Of a stretch of 64,000 nucleotides of DNA, positions 1 through 37,800 are shown in pieces (position 1 is the stretch's first letter; the number at the start of each line of letters is the position of its first letter). Made by a program: the position numbers and the translations under genes. A model generated the notes under the pieces. The model was not told the origin of the DNA. It did not search any database and worked only from the letters and a program-made list of their open reading frames with translations. The DNA comes from Urechis unicinctus (taxonomy: Eukaryota > Annelida > Polychaeta > Xenopneusta > Urechidae): assembly GCA_034190875.2 (NCBI GenBank), contig CM067348.1:8575563-8639562 (forward strand), written 5' to 3'.

Positions 1-44
1 GTCGGCGAGTACCCCCGCCGTTAGGTCGGCGAGTACCCCCGCCG
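1..44. repeat. Direct duplication at the left edge
   Basis: The 20-base string gtcggcgagtacccccgccg occurs twice, 24 bases apart. Each copy can fold on itself (cggcg against cgccg). The array may continue beyond the left edge. No gene is visible here. Confidence 0.8.
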
Positions 45-285
45 CCTGATTGGCAGCTCCCTTGCCTACCCTATTATCGTCCACCTCGGCATGCCATCTA
101 CCAATCAGTCACGTGATTAGTTGCGCCGCACTAACGTCTGCGGGTTATTTGGCGGTTGTATCGCGAAGCAGAAACCGAACATTTGTTACATGTTTACTGC
201 GATAGGAGGAGTTGGGGGCTGTTATTCAGTCGGCTTCACGGTTCCCCATGTAAGGAGTGGTCGGTGTGCGACATCGTGGGTTTAT

Positions 286-286
286 G

Positions 287-317
<31 letters not shown>

Positions 318-363
318 CATGATCATTGTGATTGTGACTACGATGATGATGATATTGATAATG
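286..363. repeat. GAT trinucleotide microsatellite
   Basis: An uninterrupted ATG/GAT run is followed by a degenerate tail (catgatcattgtgattgtg). The poly-Met and poly-Asp open frames across it are repeat artefacts. Confidence 0.9.
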
Positions 364-435
364 TTTGCGACAATGGTGACAAAATACAATGATATGTTGA
401 ATTCAATTCTGATATTTGCATCGTCATTTTCACAT

Positions 436-510
436 CTATCATCAATCACCACATCACTTCAATCACCACATCACTTCAATCACCACGTCACTTCAATCAC
501 CACATCACGT
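436..510. repeat. 17-base tandem repeat, about four copies
   Basis: The unit caatcaccacatcactt is repeated about four times with one A/G difference in one copy. Confidence 0.85.
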
Positions 511-1024
511 TTTTAACTATCACAACACTATGCTCCAAATCCAGAACTTGATGTAATCTCTGATTCCCTCAAACGCCTCTTGTTCATTCCGAAACACTTT
601 CACTGCATCAGAGCCGTAAGCCGCGTCAAGGTCGTTTGCGCAGGGGATTGCTCATTGCCATTTGACGAAAATTGGACATGGAAAATGGCGCCAAAGGATA
701 CGGAGAAAAGGCGAAATGTCCCGTCAAATTAAAGTCTATCTGTTTGGCCGTCTCGCGATGTACAACCGGGATTGCGCAAACACCTTTCCGCCTTGCAAAA
801 CGTGAGCCCGCCAATCAGCTGTCACAGTTATTACACGTGACAAGGGGGTCTCTCTGCACGCGAGCACGATGCACTTTGGGTAATGAGAGGTGGCGGGTAT
901 TTTAGAGGATGTAAATCTGAGAATATAAAATACGCCTGACAAATGTGTGCGTCTTAGTCACTTAGGTTGTATCAGACAACTAGCAGCGCATGTTGTATAA
1001 ATAACATTCAGGTTTTGTCTTTTG

Positions 1025-1172
<148 letters not shown>

Positions 1173-2948
1173 TTAATAATTACCTTCAATGTACATAAAA
1201 CAGGTGACTGTGAGTGCAGGGTTTAAGGTCAAACCAAAGCATAATTACCGCTTAGAACTTGGTGTGCACTGTGCAGTATTTTGCTGTGTTCAGCTGAGCT
1301 TGCAACTATACCTTTGTTGCAACTGTAGCCAATGAAATATTATCGTAATTTTCGCCCTTAGACCTAGCCTACGTTGATAACGAAAAGGTACAATCTGCAT
1401 ATATATGATGTTAACATAAAGGCTAACACAAACCACTGCTTCAAAGCTCTCCTTCTCCAAGGAGATAACGGCGCTATTTATAGTAGTGGTACTTTGAAAA
1501 GTGGGACTGGTGACAAATGCGACAGAGCTGATTTCATCATGAGTTAACTTATAAATGCATGTCGTTTCTAAAAGAGATGCGCTTGACTGGCGTCAGTGGT
1601 CGTTCTATCATCGTGAACAATGAGTTTTGCTGGTTAAGGTTTTCACTCGTTCACTGCAGCAAAACCTGATATCCGTGCTGTTCAGAGGCACTGGGCAATT
1701 ATGCAGACCAGTTAATCTGAGAGGGTTGTACCCGTCAAAGAATCCTCGTTTTGACAGGCGGGCTATTGCTGCTTAATAAGGTTATGTTTAAATAATGAAG
1801 CTATGAGCTGCACTGTGATAGCTAGACACGATGGTTTGCGAGAGGGTGCGAGAGTACGCGACTGGGGACCAACTGACACCAGGCCTAATACCAGACAAAT
1901 CACTGCATAATCCCTGGAGACTGGCCTGATTTACTTTAGGGCCGTGTAGCGGTTGTCGGTGACGATGGAGAGGATGCTCGCTTTGAGGCGCGTGGTTGCT
2001 AACTTGGAAAAGGGCAAGGGATATAGCAGAGAGATTCATGGCTGGTAGCGTAGGGCGATAATAGGGGTAGTAAGGCGATCATGGGCTCTATAGGGATCCA
2101 GTCAGCGTATGCAAATCAGAACTGTTCCCTTTGCAGAACCTGTAGCTGCGAACAGATGACTCTAAGTGGGTGTCACAGGCACTGAAAAAAAACCATACTG
2201 TCCACTGACTCACACATCACCTAAGATATCCCCGGGGACCCACAGGGTACGCGTCTCCCTCCAATGTAATCAGAGGGAACTAGAAAACCCGGTGAGTTGT
2301 GATCACTGAGCCTATATACCTACCGGAGCCTAGCTGTATCTTGTCGATCTCAATGCGCTCTATTGTCGCCCGTTGATTACTTCCGTTTTTGTTCCTTCTC
2401 CTCTCCTATGATTGATCTCATCCCGGCAATCTCATTTTTCTTGGCTGATTATTCCACCTCGGGGTTTATTTGTACTGTTGTACAGGTGAATATCATCTTT
2501 GTACAAGATCCAACGTGTTGTGTCATCAGGCATCTCATCCTTCAAGAGTCCATACACTCACCCCGCTTTTATCGTTAATAACATGTCAACGCTGATCGTT
2601 TAACAGGGACTTCTTTCATAAACATTACAAAAACTCCAAACATACTCGGCTCCGTTTACATGCATATTGATTACCTCAAGGCTTTGAAGGTGAAGGGAAC
2701 AATTAAGAGAACAATAAAGTTGTCAAGCGGCTGTTTGGAGTTCTCCAGTGGAACACCATCATTGTGTAAGCACGAGAACTCTTTATCGGGATCTGTTATA
2801 TCGCTCACGACAGATCCCTGTACTTGTGGGAGGTAACAGATCGATGGTTGTCTGTGGCCACTTCTCTTCGCGTGGCATTGTGGGAACTAATCAATGACAT
2901 CCGACTGGCGCGAGATCGCCGCTATTGAGGTGTCATATGTCATGCTAA

Positions 2949-3314
2949 CCAATAACGAGATGTGTGTACTACGTCAACAAGATGACGTCATAGCGCGGGT
3001 ACTAACATGATGACGTCATGGCGCGGGGTGCCTACATCCCGTGACTCGGTTTCATCTCAGTGTTTGGTGCGCGTGAGCATTGTCGTGTTAATGCGTGTAC
3101 GTGTGTGAGGCGGTCGTGGCGGAAGAAGAGAGGGTGTATGGATGACGGAAGTAGTCCGGATGGGAAAGGGATCTGGTCTCCAACGAGGACGAGTCACGTG
3201 ATCATTACGGGGACGTTAGGGGCGATGGCTTAATTAGCGGAGTTCAACAGAAACAGGAAGCTGGTCTTTTTGGCAGCATGGTTGTTCCTGTGCGCCGAGT
3301 TGGGTGTGTATAAA
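2949..3314 (+). promoter_or_regulatory. Candidate regulatory island (CCAAT, paired CRE, E-box, TATA-like)
   Basis: A CCAAT box at 2949-2953, two perfect CRE palindromes TGACGTCA at 2983-2990 and 3011-3018 (28 bases apart, each followed by a gcgcggg-like string), TCACGTGA at 3194-3201 and TATAAA at 3309-3314 occur within 370 bases. CREs bind CREB/ATF factors in animals. No transcript start is proven. It could be an intronic enhancer, an alternative promoter or chance clustering. Confidence 0.35.
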
Positions 3315-4162
3315 GGCGGCATGGATGCCGGGTGAGACCGAGTGTGGGGATGTCGAATCATTCAAACGGTCTCCCTCTCTCCACAAACCCATTTCTACTA
3401 CATGCGCGACACCTTTGCGCTCGATGTGAAGGTGCAACTTCTACAAATCCTGTAGATCGTGTTAGGTAATTAGTTGCAGACAGAGATAACGGCAACAGCG
3501 AGTGAAATTGGTCATTCCCGCCTAATCAAGAAATATCGCACAGTTCTGATAGCTTATTCGGGACAGGGCATAATCTATGAGCATTATACGCAGGTTTCCT
3601 ATGTATATTTACAAGACTGCAACTCGGGGTGTCACAAACAGTTGTCGCAAAGTGGGCGATAATGAAACTGACTTATTGAATTGTGCCTGCTTAATTATGC
3701 ATGAGTTTTGCAAATGTCGTTTGCAAGTAATCAAGTGTAAACGATATTTTTTAGCGCCCACAACGATTAATCGTAGAATTATTCATTAAAGGTGAAATGC
3801 CATTTACGGTTTCAATTCGTTGCAATATTAACCTGCAAATAGCGTTTAATCTACATTCATCCACATACTGTTCATTATTACTGATCTCAGCGGCTCACAA
3901 ACACAATGATAGCGTCATCAGAACAATGATTCTCAAAGTCTAACACCAAAGCCTCGTTAAGTTACTGGAAGCATGTCATTTTTATTTTGTGGATGCGATG
4001 TTCATGTTAGCTTTCAGCTGCCATGGTGCCAGAGTTATACAAACTCATCCATTCTCAATACTCACAGCGTTAGATTCACTGTGTAAAACAGAGACAGACA
4101 GACAAACAAATGGACACACATACACACACATGAGTGTGTGTGTATATATGAAGGTGTATGAA

Positions 4163-4680
<518 letters not shown>

Positions 4681-4797
4681 AAGAAAGTGATTAAGAGTAG
4701 ATGTGTTTGCATAAGTTTCACCGGATGTTGAGTTTGCTCGTCACCTTGTCCAATTAGAGACAGTTATTCATGTCTTATGTTGTGTGTTTGTGTGCAG

Positions 4798-28412
<23,615 letters not shown>

Positions 28413-29250
28413 TAGGGTAGCTAATTTTGCACAGCCTTCCTATCGCAGTTGATTCCAGCCTTCCATTTATTACAGTCATTTGTCATAAGCATTTCTTACT
28501 TGTCAAAAATTTGACCACATTTTATAAAACAGACAAATTGTTTATGCCATTTAGGTATTGTTGATAATCTGTGTACATATTGTTTACTTTGTGTTAATGG
28601 GAGGAAAATGAGTTAGCTTGTGGATTAACTGAAACAATTTACAACAAACCTGAGACTTCCATTTTGTATATTAATGCGGTTCTTGCTATACTGCATGTAT
28701 TAGTGCTATTTGTTACCATGTTGAGCAATATTTCACTGTTGACACATCGCACCCCCATGTTCCTATCCTGTGTTCAAGCATTATCTAGATACGTGGCAAT
28801 TGATGAACATGCCTGAACAAATTGCCAAATATCTTTTAACCAATAATGAAGGATAAACATTGGTTAATGTCGTGTACAGAGAAGCTATTTTCAACCAAAG
28901 GAGAGCTTTGCAATTAATTTATGCTAGCAGTATGCATGTGTGTGGTGTGTGTCTGTGTTTGTAAAATATTTTGCTTTAATTTGTATATACATGTAAATGC
29001 CTTGTATATATGTAATCCAATGTTATTACAAAAAGGGAATAAATACAATGTGATATAAATATTTAATCAAGAGGGAAGGGTTGGTAATTTTAAATATACT
29101 GTGTACAATATTATAAGCTTTAGACTCAATAGAGACTTGATAGTATCACCCTTATACTGCCTCCCTCCAAATACATCACCCTGGTAATAAATGACTATGT
29201 GTGGTCGTTTGTATTTGTGGAATATGAACATTTATGTACATGTGTAAAGT
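28413..29250 (+). other. Probable anosmin 3' untranslated region
   Basis: AT-rich sequence without coding potential follows the stop codon. AATAAA signals occur at 29038-29043 and 29186-29191. The second is followed by a GT-rich stretch (tgtgtggtcgtttgtatttg), as expected downstream of a cleavage site. The exact end is not determined. Confidence 0.55.
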
Positions 29251-30229
29251 GTAAATACTAACCCAGAACAACAGCAGATTACCGGACATTGCTGTGTATC
29301 ACATGTAATGGATTGTAGACTATATACTGAGGCCGAAGCAGCCTGTATGACCTTCAGCTGAGAAGACTTATGACATGTTGTTTGTCGTATATTGTACAAA
29401 TATTATTTTTCATTATTTTCTAATTCTTTCCTGCAGATGCTTCTTAGTTTAGTAGATTTGTTGTTTTTATTTGATTCTTGTTTTCTTATTACCCAAACGT
29501 AAACCTCAATTAGGATATCCTGAATACCGGACGTCCATTTTTATCTAGGCATTCTTGACACAAGTAGGCTCCCGGGAAAGCCATCCTCCACAATACAAGA
29601 TATACGTTACGCTCGCCGCTTCACACGAAATCTATTATGCCTAGTATTCGCTTGAGCAGCGAATCTTCTGGAGAATTCAGCAGCCCTGAAGCTTGAAGTT
29701 TAATTTCACTCCTTGGGTAAGATGGACATAAATATGCTACCAAAAGTCCCGACCTATCCAAACTGAACTGGCAGAATATACCGGTATTAATGTGTATTAT
29801 TCCCTTATTGATTGATATGACTGGAATAATTGTCTTTGTTCGTAAACTATATCTGGTTGATTACTTCGTGCGGTGGAATGTGTGCGTGTGTATCATGTGA
29901 AATGTTTACCCAGTGGACACTGCTGGTTGTTTGTCACTTTGAAGAAAACTCCATGTAATGAATCATGTCATGTTTATCATAAATGCATCAATATATATTA
30001 TCATGAATGGCATGAATTATGTGTCATTGTCCGGTTTACAATGATAATTCGAAATAAAAAAATTACTAAATATTATAATTTTCGTGTCTGATGTTGCCGA
30101 ACAGTAAACTTAGGTGAAAGCTTTTCGTGGATGCAAAATGACTTAAATTCTCTTCTTGAATTAGCATGTTATCTAAATATGCTGAGGCTATAGGACCGTT
30201 CAGATTACCTGCAGGTGCACTGCATTGGT
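29251..30229. other. Intergenic DNA
   Basis: No gene can be supported between the anosmin 3' end and the 33-base minisatellite. The short frame at 29873-30091 lacks any recognisable domain. Confidence 0.6.
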
Positions 30230-32115
30230 GGAAATGAAATTAATGGTTGTATTTAACATTCAGCGATTACATCGTGGCGCTGATAAACGAGGATGTTGTG
30301 CAAATGACGCAATTACATCACAGCGAGAGCGCCTAAATGCTGCAATTATATCACAGATAGTACGTCAAAATGAGCCAATTATATCACAGGGAGAGCTTCA
30401 AAATGATGCAATTATATCAGGGGGAGAGTTTCAAAATGATGCAATTGCATCACAGGGAGAGCTTCAAAATTATGCAATTATATCACAGGGAGAGCTTCAA
30501 AATTATGCAATTATCACAGGGAGAGCTTCAAAATGATGCAAATGCATCGCAGGGAGAGCTTCAAAATGATACAATTATATCAGGGGGAGAGCTTCCAAAT
30601 GAGCCAATTAATTCACAGGGATATCTTCAAACTTATGCAATTATATCACAGCGAGAGCTTCAAAATGATGCAATTATTTCACAGCGAGAGCTTCAAAATG
30701 ATGCAATTAATTCACAGGGAGATCTTCAAACTTATGCAATTATATCACTGCGAGAGCGTCAACATGGTGCAATTAGATCACAGGGAGAGCGTCTAAATTA
30801 TGCAGTTAATATCACAGGAAGAGCTTAAAAATGATGCAATTATGACACAGCAAGAGCAACCAAATTATTCAAATATATCACAGGGAGAGCATCAAAATTG
30901 TACAATTATATCACAGCGAGAGTGTCAAAAATATGCAACAATATCACAGGGAGCGCTTCAAAATTATGCAATAATATCACAGGGAGAGCTTCAAAATGAT
31001 GCAATTATATCACAGGGTGAGCTTTAAAATGATGCAATTATATCACAGCGAGAGCTTCAAAATGATGCAATTATATCACAGGGAGAGCTTCAAAATGATG
31101 CAATTATATCACAGGGAGAGCTTCAAAATGATGCAATTATATCACAGGGAGAGCTTCAAAATTATGCAATAATATCACAGGGAGAGCTTCAAAATGATGC
31201 AATTATATCACAGGGTGAGCTTTAAAATGATGCAATTATATCACAGCGAGAGCTTCAAAATGATGCAATTATATCACAGGGAGAGCTTCAAAATGATGCA
31301 ATTATATCACAGCGAGAGCGTCAACATGGTGCAATTAGATCACAGGGAGGGCGTCTAAATTATGCAGTTATATCACAGGAAGAGCTTAAAAATGATGCAA
31401 TTATATCACATGGAGAGCTTAAAATTGATGCAATTAGATCACAGGGAGATCTTCAAAATGACGAAATTATATCACAGATAGAGCTTAAAAATGATGCAAT
31501 TATATCACAGGGAGAGCTTCAAAATGATGCATTTATATCACAGGGAGAGCTTAAAAATTATACAATAATATCACAGGGAGAGCTTCACAACGATGCAATT
31601 ATATCACAGGGAGAGCTTAAAATTGATGCAATTATATCTCAGGGAGAGCTTCAAAATGATGCAATTATATCACAGGGAGAGCTTCAAATTGATGCAATTA
31701 TATCACAGCGAGAGCTAAAAATGATGCGATTATATCACAGCGAGAGCTTCAACATGATGCAATTATATCACAGGGAGGGCTTCAAAATGATGCAATTATA
31801 TCACAGCGAGAGCTTCAAAATGATGCAATTATATCACAGCGAGAGCTTTAAATGATGCAATTATATCACAGCGAGAGCTTCAACATGATGCAATTATATC
31901 ACAGGGAGGGCTTCAAAATGATGCAATAATATCACAGGGAGAGATTCAAATTGATGCAATTATATCACAGCGAGAGCTTCAACATGATGCAATTATGTCA
32001 CAGCGAGAGCTAAAAATGACGTAATTATATCACAGGGAGAGCTAAAATTGACGCAATTATATCACACGGAGAGCTTCACTTTGACGCAATTATATCACGG
32101 TAAGAGCGTCAATTT
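30230..32115. repeat. 33-base minisatellite between convergent genes
   Basis: More than 50 units share gagcttcaaaatgatgcaat plus tatatcacagg. The unit is a multiple of three, so it yields repeated ISQGELQNDAI frames of up to about 150 codons. Frequent frame breaks and stops (for example near 31027) show these are not genes. Internal blocks are duplicated: 30990-31060 resembles 31170-31240, and 31700-31800 resembles 31820-31925. Confidence 0.95.
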
Positions 32116-34679
32116 GAAACCCCGTGTCTAACAACCAGTCCCGTTAATTGATTATTTAAGTGTTGCAGAGTGATCCTGTAGGAAAGGTTTGGGTAGTCCC
32201 TCACGAAATGAAGCCGTTGTCGCATCGGCCATATAACCGATCATAGATCTGTATTTAACTCTTGGTATCTATCTCGTAATCCAGAGATTTCTGTGTGCTT
32301 CTGTCATATTTTGTCAGCAGCAAGTACTGGTCTGCTTGACGCCTGCGTTTTACTCTTTATCTTGAATTCTAATCTAGACTTACTAAAACTTAACCATATT
32401 ATCAGCGTGTATTATAGTGGCAGATAACAAATGTGGTATAAGTGTTTGTGATAACACGGCCATGTGGGTGATGTGGGGAAACACACTCGGACTCGGAATT
32501 GTAAGAATTCTAACCGAGGTCAGATTATCTAAGATTAGAGAGAATATCGGCGTTTCATGCTTGGTGACTCAACACTTGAAGCTACAGGGTAACCTGCACA
32601 ACGCTCCGTATCTTCTCTCTAGAGGTTTTACATTTGATTTCATTCACTTAGTGTTTCATAAATTGCCTAAACAAGTTGAACGGCTTAATACAAAGCCAGC
32701 TCCATTTGTTGCAAAGTAAGTTTAATGTTAACATGTTGACCGTAATCAACAGAAGAATAGTTCGTCATATATTTTGCTTTTATCACAACGCAACTTCCAT
32801 TACAGGACAATTAAGCTACAGAGCGCAAGGTAATTAGCCACATAAATGATACTTAATTTTCTTGGCTGTTTATAGTTTATCATTTTCATTGGGAGCACAA
32901 AATAAAATTGAATAACAGGAAACGACAACCAAAAAAAACTGATCTTTTCAGTCCAACTGGTGAAAAACTAATGATAAAAACCATGGAGATAACATAAGTT
33001 GAGTATTCGGTTTACAAAACATATTTGTATCGCAAAACACATAACTGATCGCTGACAATGTAATAATTATAAGTCTGAATCATTTCGCTAAGCTGTTTAT
33101 TACAGCTTCTTTATAACCCTAGTTTCATCTGCCGATTACGTTCGACATTCGTTATTAATATTTCGATCATAACGCTTCACAAAACAGCACAATGACACGG
33201 ATAGTGTTCCAATTTAATCATCATAACGGAAAAATGCAAATCATACAGTGGTTTCGGCAGCGTCAAACTTAAATTAAAGTACGTTGTAACTCAACAGGAT
33301 TACATATGAATCATAATGTTCCATTCAATTAGAGCGCTATTGTTTTGTTAAATACGAAGAAATAATCAAATGCAACGCGATACAAATCAAACATTCCGCT
33401 TACAGTCAACATTCAACTGCGCCTGTTATGCCTTTCTTATGCCCCTGAGATCTGTATTTAAGTGCAAGAGTTCAGTTATCGTATGATGAATACATTCTGT
33501 GACCTCTATGCATGCTACAACATATCATGGTTTCTAACATAAAATGGTACAATAAGGTCGTGCATTAAGGGCAAGTTAATCAAGGTAATATATAAACCAC
33601 ACTTGCTGGCATCATAATTTTGGTGTTATATCACATAACCCATTTCGATATCCCAATATGTTGCAACATTAATCAATTAATATATCCCTCAACATTATTA
33701 ATATACCACTTGATATATATAAGGCCTACAACATCTTTACTTATCCAGGGACTCACTAGTCATTGATTCTAGGGCAGCCAATGTGTGTTCACTGGGCTTT
33801 TACAAGTGTCAATGATTCTAAGCAATCAGCTTACAGAGCAAAACACCACAGCAATAAATAACTAACACCTATATCTTATAACAACAACAAATGGTGAAAG
33901 ACAACTTATCATTGATATTTCCATTCTTTGTGCTTAGACAGTGCAATGTATTGAATTCAATGCCATGGTTACAATGTGTGATGTAACAGGAAACCAGGCA
34001 CATGGCCTAGCAACCATGCTCACATAGATTATGCAGCATCATCTGCAGATGCCAATTTGTAAGTTTGAGTGATGCAGTGCAGATGTGGAACATTCCGATG
34101 TAGACATAAGAAATAAGTAGCTGTTAATAAATAGTTGGACAAATAACAAGACCAACATATCACAAATAGCCAATAAACTTCAAAATATATTATGCACCAT
34201 ACAATAAAATATCACTTCAGCATAAATGGTTGGTTAACTCCTGTACAGAGAACAAGCTGAACATTCCCAATAAATCATCTCTCATGAACCTAAGATGTAT
34301 AATGTAAGCTAATGCTCCTTTCAATAAAAAAGGGATTAAAATACCTGATATTATTGCCAATTGTTGAGCCTAATTATTACATATCATGCCTTAGATACGT
34401 TCAGTAAATGAACTTTGCCCTTCCTAAATGAACTTGAGGTCAATGTGGTGTTATGCATAGGTGAGGTAGGCAAAAAACATGCAGTGAATATTCAATGTAG
34501 CATTGTCTTACAATTATCAAACTATGACCTCTAGTCGACCTTTTACAAATGACTTAAAGGTGAATGTGAGCTAATACTTTTATTACATACAGGGAGTGAA
34601 AAAAAATGTAGGAGGTCCAGGTAGTAGCCTATTCACCTTAAAATCACCTCTAAGTGACCTTAATGAAATGACCCTGGGG
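32116..34679. other. Intergenic and probable 3' UTR of the NT5DC gene
   Basis: AT-rich DNA between convergent genes. The right part (toward 34679) should be the 3' UTR of the minus-strand NT5DC gene. Minus-strand AATAAA is present at 33096-33101, but I cannot choose a cleavage site. A plus-strand frame at 32417-32719 has no recognisable domain. Confidence 0.5.
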
Positions 34680-34881
34680 TCACTGTGAAACAACATGTTC
34701 ATGGGGTAGAGCAGAGCGTCGTGGGTAGAAGGTGTGGTCCAAAGTGTAGCCGAGGAGACAACTCACTGATGACATGTAAACATCAGCAAATCGATTCAGT
34801 CTCCTAGTGAAATAGGTCGAGTTGTGGAAGGTTCGAAATAAACTACCAAAGCGGGGGTTGAACACTTCTTTAGTGGTTTGT
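34680..34881 (-). CDS. NT5DC2/3: NT5DC last exon
   Basis: It follows the minus-strand acceptor cttgatctccag in phase 2 and encodes [20 protein letters not shown] and [12 protein letters not shown], the most conserved C-terminal block of NT5DC2/3. Stop TGA is at 34682-34680. It is separated from the preceding exon by a 2.4 kb intron that is almost entirely minisatellite. Confidence 0.93.
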
Positions 34882-37800
34882 CTGGAGATCAAGAAAAGAG
34901 ATGTCATGTTATAGGCCCGTCAAATGTCATCGTTATAAGCCCCGTCAAATGTCATCGTTAAGGCCCGTCAAATGTCATCGTTAGAGCCCCGTCAAATGTC
35001 AATGTTATAACCCCGTCAAATGTCAATGTTAGAGTCCTGTCAAATGTCATCGTTAGAGCCCCGTCAAATGTCAACGTTAGAGTTCCGTCAAATGTCATCG
35101 TTAGAGCCCCGTCAAATGTCATCGTTAGAGCCCCGTCAAATGTCAACGTTAGAGCCCCGTCAAATGTCATCGTTAGAGCCCCGTCAAATGTCAATGTTAT
35201 AGCCCCGTCAAATGTCATCGTTATAGGCCCGTCAAATGTCATCGTTAGAGCCCCGTCAAATGTCAAATGTCATCGTTAGAGCCCCGTCAAATGTCAATGT
35301 TATAGCCCCGTCAAATGTCATCGTTAGAGCCCCGTCAAATGTCAATGTTATAGCCCCGTCAAATGTCATCGTTATAGGCCCGTCAAATGTCATCGTTAGT
35401 GCCCCGTCAAGTGTCATCGTTATAGCCCCGTCAAATGTCATTGTTAGAGCCCCGTCAAATGTCATCGTTGGAGCCCCGTCAAATGTCATCGTTGGAGCTC
35501 CGTCAAATGTCATCGTCAAAATGTCATCGTCAAATGTCATAGAGCCCCCCCGTCAATGTCATCGTTAGAGCCCCGTCAAATGTCATCGTTAGAGCCCCGT
35601 CAAATGTCATCGTTAGAGGCCCGTCAAATGTCATCCGTTATAGCCCTGTCAAATGTCAACGTTATAGCCCTGTCAAATGTCATCGTTATAGCCCCGTCAA
35701 ATGTCATCGTTAGAGCCCCGTCAAAATGTCAATTTAGAGCCCCGTCAAATGTCATGTTAGAGCCCCGTCAAATGTCATCGTTAGAGCCCCGTCAAATGTC
35801 ATCGTTAGAGCCCCAAATGTCATCGTTAGAGCCCCGTCAAATGTCATCGTTAGAGCCCCGTCAAATGTCATCGTTAGAGCCCCGTCAAATGTCATCGTTA
35901 GAGCCCCGTCAAATGTCATCGTTAGAGCCCCGTCAAATGTCATCGTTAGAGCCCCGTCAAATGTCATCGTTAGAGCCCCGTCAAATGTCATCGTTAGAGC
36001 CCCGTCAAATTAGAGCCCCGTCAAATGTCATCGTTAGAGCCCCGTCAAATGTCAATGTTAGAGTCCCGTCAAATGTCATCGTTAGAGCCCCGTCAAATGT
36101 CAACGTTAGAGCCCCGTCAAATGTCATCGTTAGAGCCCGTCAAATGTCAAATTAGTCAAATGTCATCGTTAGAGCCCCGTCAAATGTCATCGTTAGAGCC
36201 CCGTCAAATGTCAACGTTAGAGCCCCGTCAAATGTCATCGTTAGAGCCCCGTCAAATGTCAACGTTAGAGCCCCGTCAAATGTCATCGTTAGAGCCCCGT
36301 CAAATGTCAATGTTATAGCCCCGTCAAATGTCATCGTTATAGCCCCGTCAAATGTCATCGTTAGAGCCCCGTCAAATGTCAATGTTATAGCCCCGTCAAA
36401 TGTCAATGTTATAGCCCCGTCAAATGTCATCGTTATAGCCCCGTCAAATGTCATCGTTAGAGCCCCGTCAAATGTCATCGTTAGAGCCCCGTCAAATGTC
36501 AACGTTAGAGCCCCAATGTCAAATGTCAATGTTAGAGTCCTGTCAAATGTCATCGTTAGAGCCCCGTCAAATGTCAACGTTAGAGTTCCGTCAAATGTCA
36601 TCGTTAGAGCCCCGTCAAATGTCAACGTTAGAGCCCCGTCAAATGTCATCGTTAGAGCCCCGTCAAATGTCAACGTTAGAGCCCCGTCAAATGTCATCGT
36701 TAGAGCCCCGTCAAATGTCAACGTTAGAGCCCCGTCAAATGTCAACGTTAGAGCCCCGTCAAATGTCAATGTTATAGCCCCGTCAAATGTCATCGTTATA
36801 GGCCCGTCAAATGTCATCGTTAGAGCCCTGTCAAATGTCAATGTTAGAGCCCCGTCAAATGTCATCGTTATCAAATGTCATCCCAAATGTCAAATCGTTA
36901 GTGCCCCGTCAAGTGTCAAATGTCATCGTTAGAGCCCCGTCAAATGTATAGAGCCCCGTCAAATGTCATTGTTAGAGCCCCGTCAAATGTCATCGTTGGA
37001 GCCCCGTCAAATGTCATCGTTAGAGCTCCGTCAAATGTCATCGTTATAGCCCCGTCAAATGTCATTGTTAGAGCCCCGTCAAATGTCATCGTTATAGCCC
37101 TGTCAAATGTCATCGTTATAGCCCCGTCAAATGTCATCGTTAGAGCCCCGTCAAATGTTATCGTTAGAGCCCCATCAAATGTCATCGTTAGAGCCCCGTC
37201 AAATGTCATCGTTATAGCCCCGTCAAATGTCAATGTTATAGCCCCGTCAAATGATAACTATATCAAACGAGGCCCAATGCATCACACACAAAGTATGAGA
37301 CATAGTGATGAAGCAACTGAGAGACCACGGTTCTCACCGGAGAGAGTTCCTCTCATCAATCCATTCCTCCATGATGGCCTGAGAGTCCACATCTGTGTGC
37401 ACCTGTATGCCGAAAAATGTCACAAACTAAACATATGGCAATATGAAACATCTAAAGAATCTAATACAGCAAATAGGTGAGACTTATCAGACATCTGTAT
37501 TGTGCTACCACAGATTAATCATACACATGTATTGTGCTACCGCAGACTAATCAGACACCTGCAATATGCTACCTGTATTGTGCTACTAAAGACTAATATG
37601 ACACCCGCATTGTGTTACTTGGTACTAATCAAACACAGGTAATGTGTTCCTTAAGACTAATAAGACCCCTGTATTGTATCATCTGAAACTAATCAGACAC
37701 CTAATGGGTTATATGGGTTAAAATTCACACCTGTACTGTCTAAACTGAGTCTAATCAGACACCTTATAGGTTATATGGGTTAAAATTCACACCTGTACTG

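Noticed and set aside
30225..31027. ISQGELQNDAI repeat protein on the plus strand
   Set aside because: This is the 33-base minisatellite. Overlapping frames are equally open and interrupted by stops at unit variants, with no flanking gene structure.
30230..32115. CRISPR-like array of regular repeats
   Set aside because: Units are contiguous without unique spacers, the DNA is eukaryotic, and there are no cas genes. The same applies to the other arrays.
35256..37233. Open frames up to 240 codons encoding MTFDGALT or NVIVRAPS repeats
   Set aside because: They are read-through of the 24-base minisatellite, open in several frames on both strands because the unit is a multiple of three.
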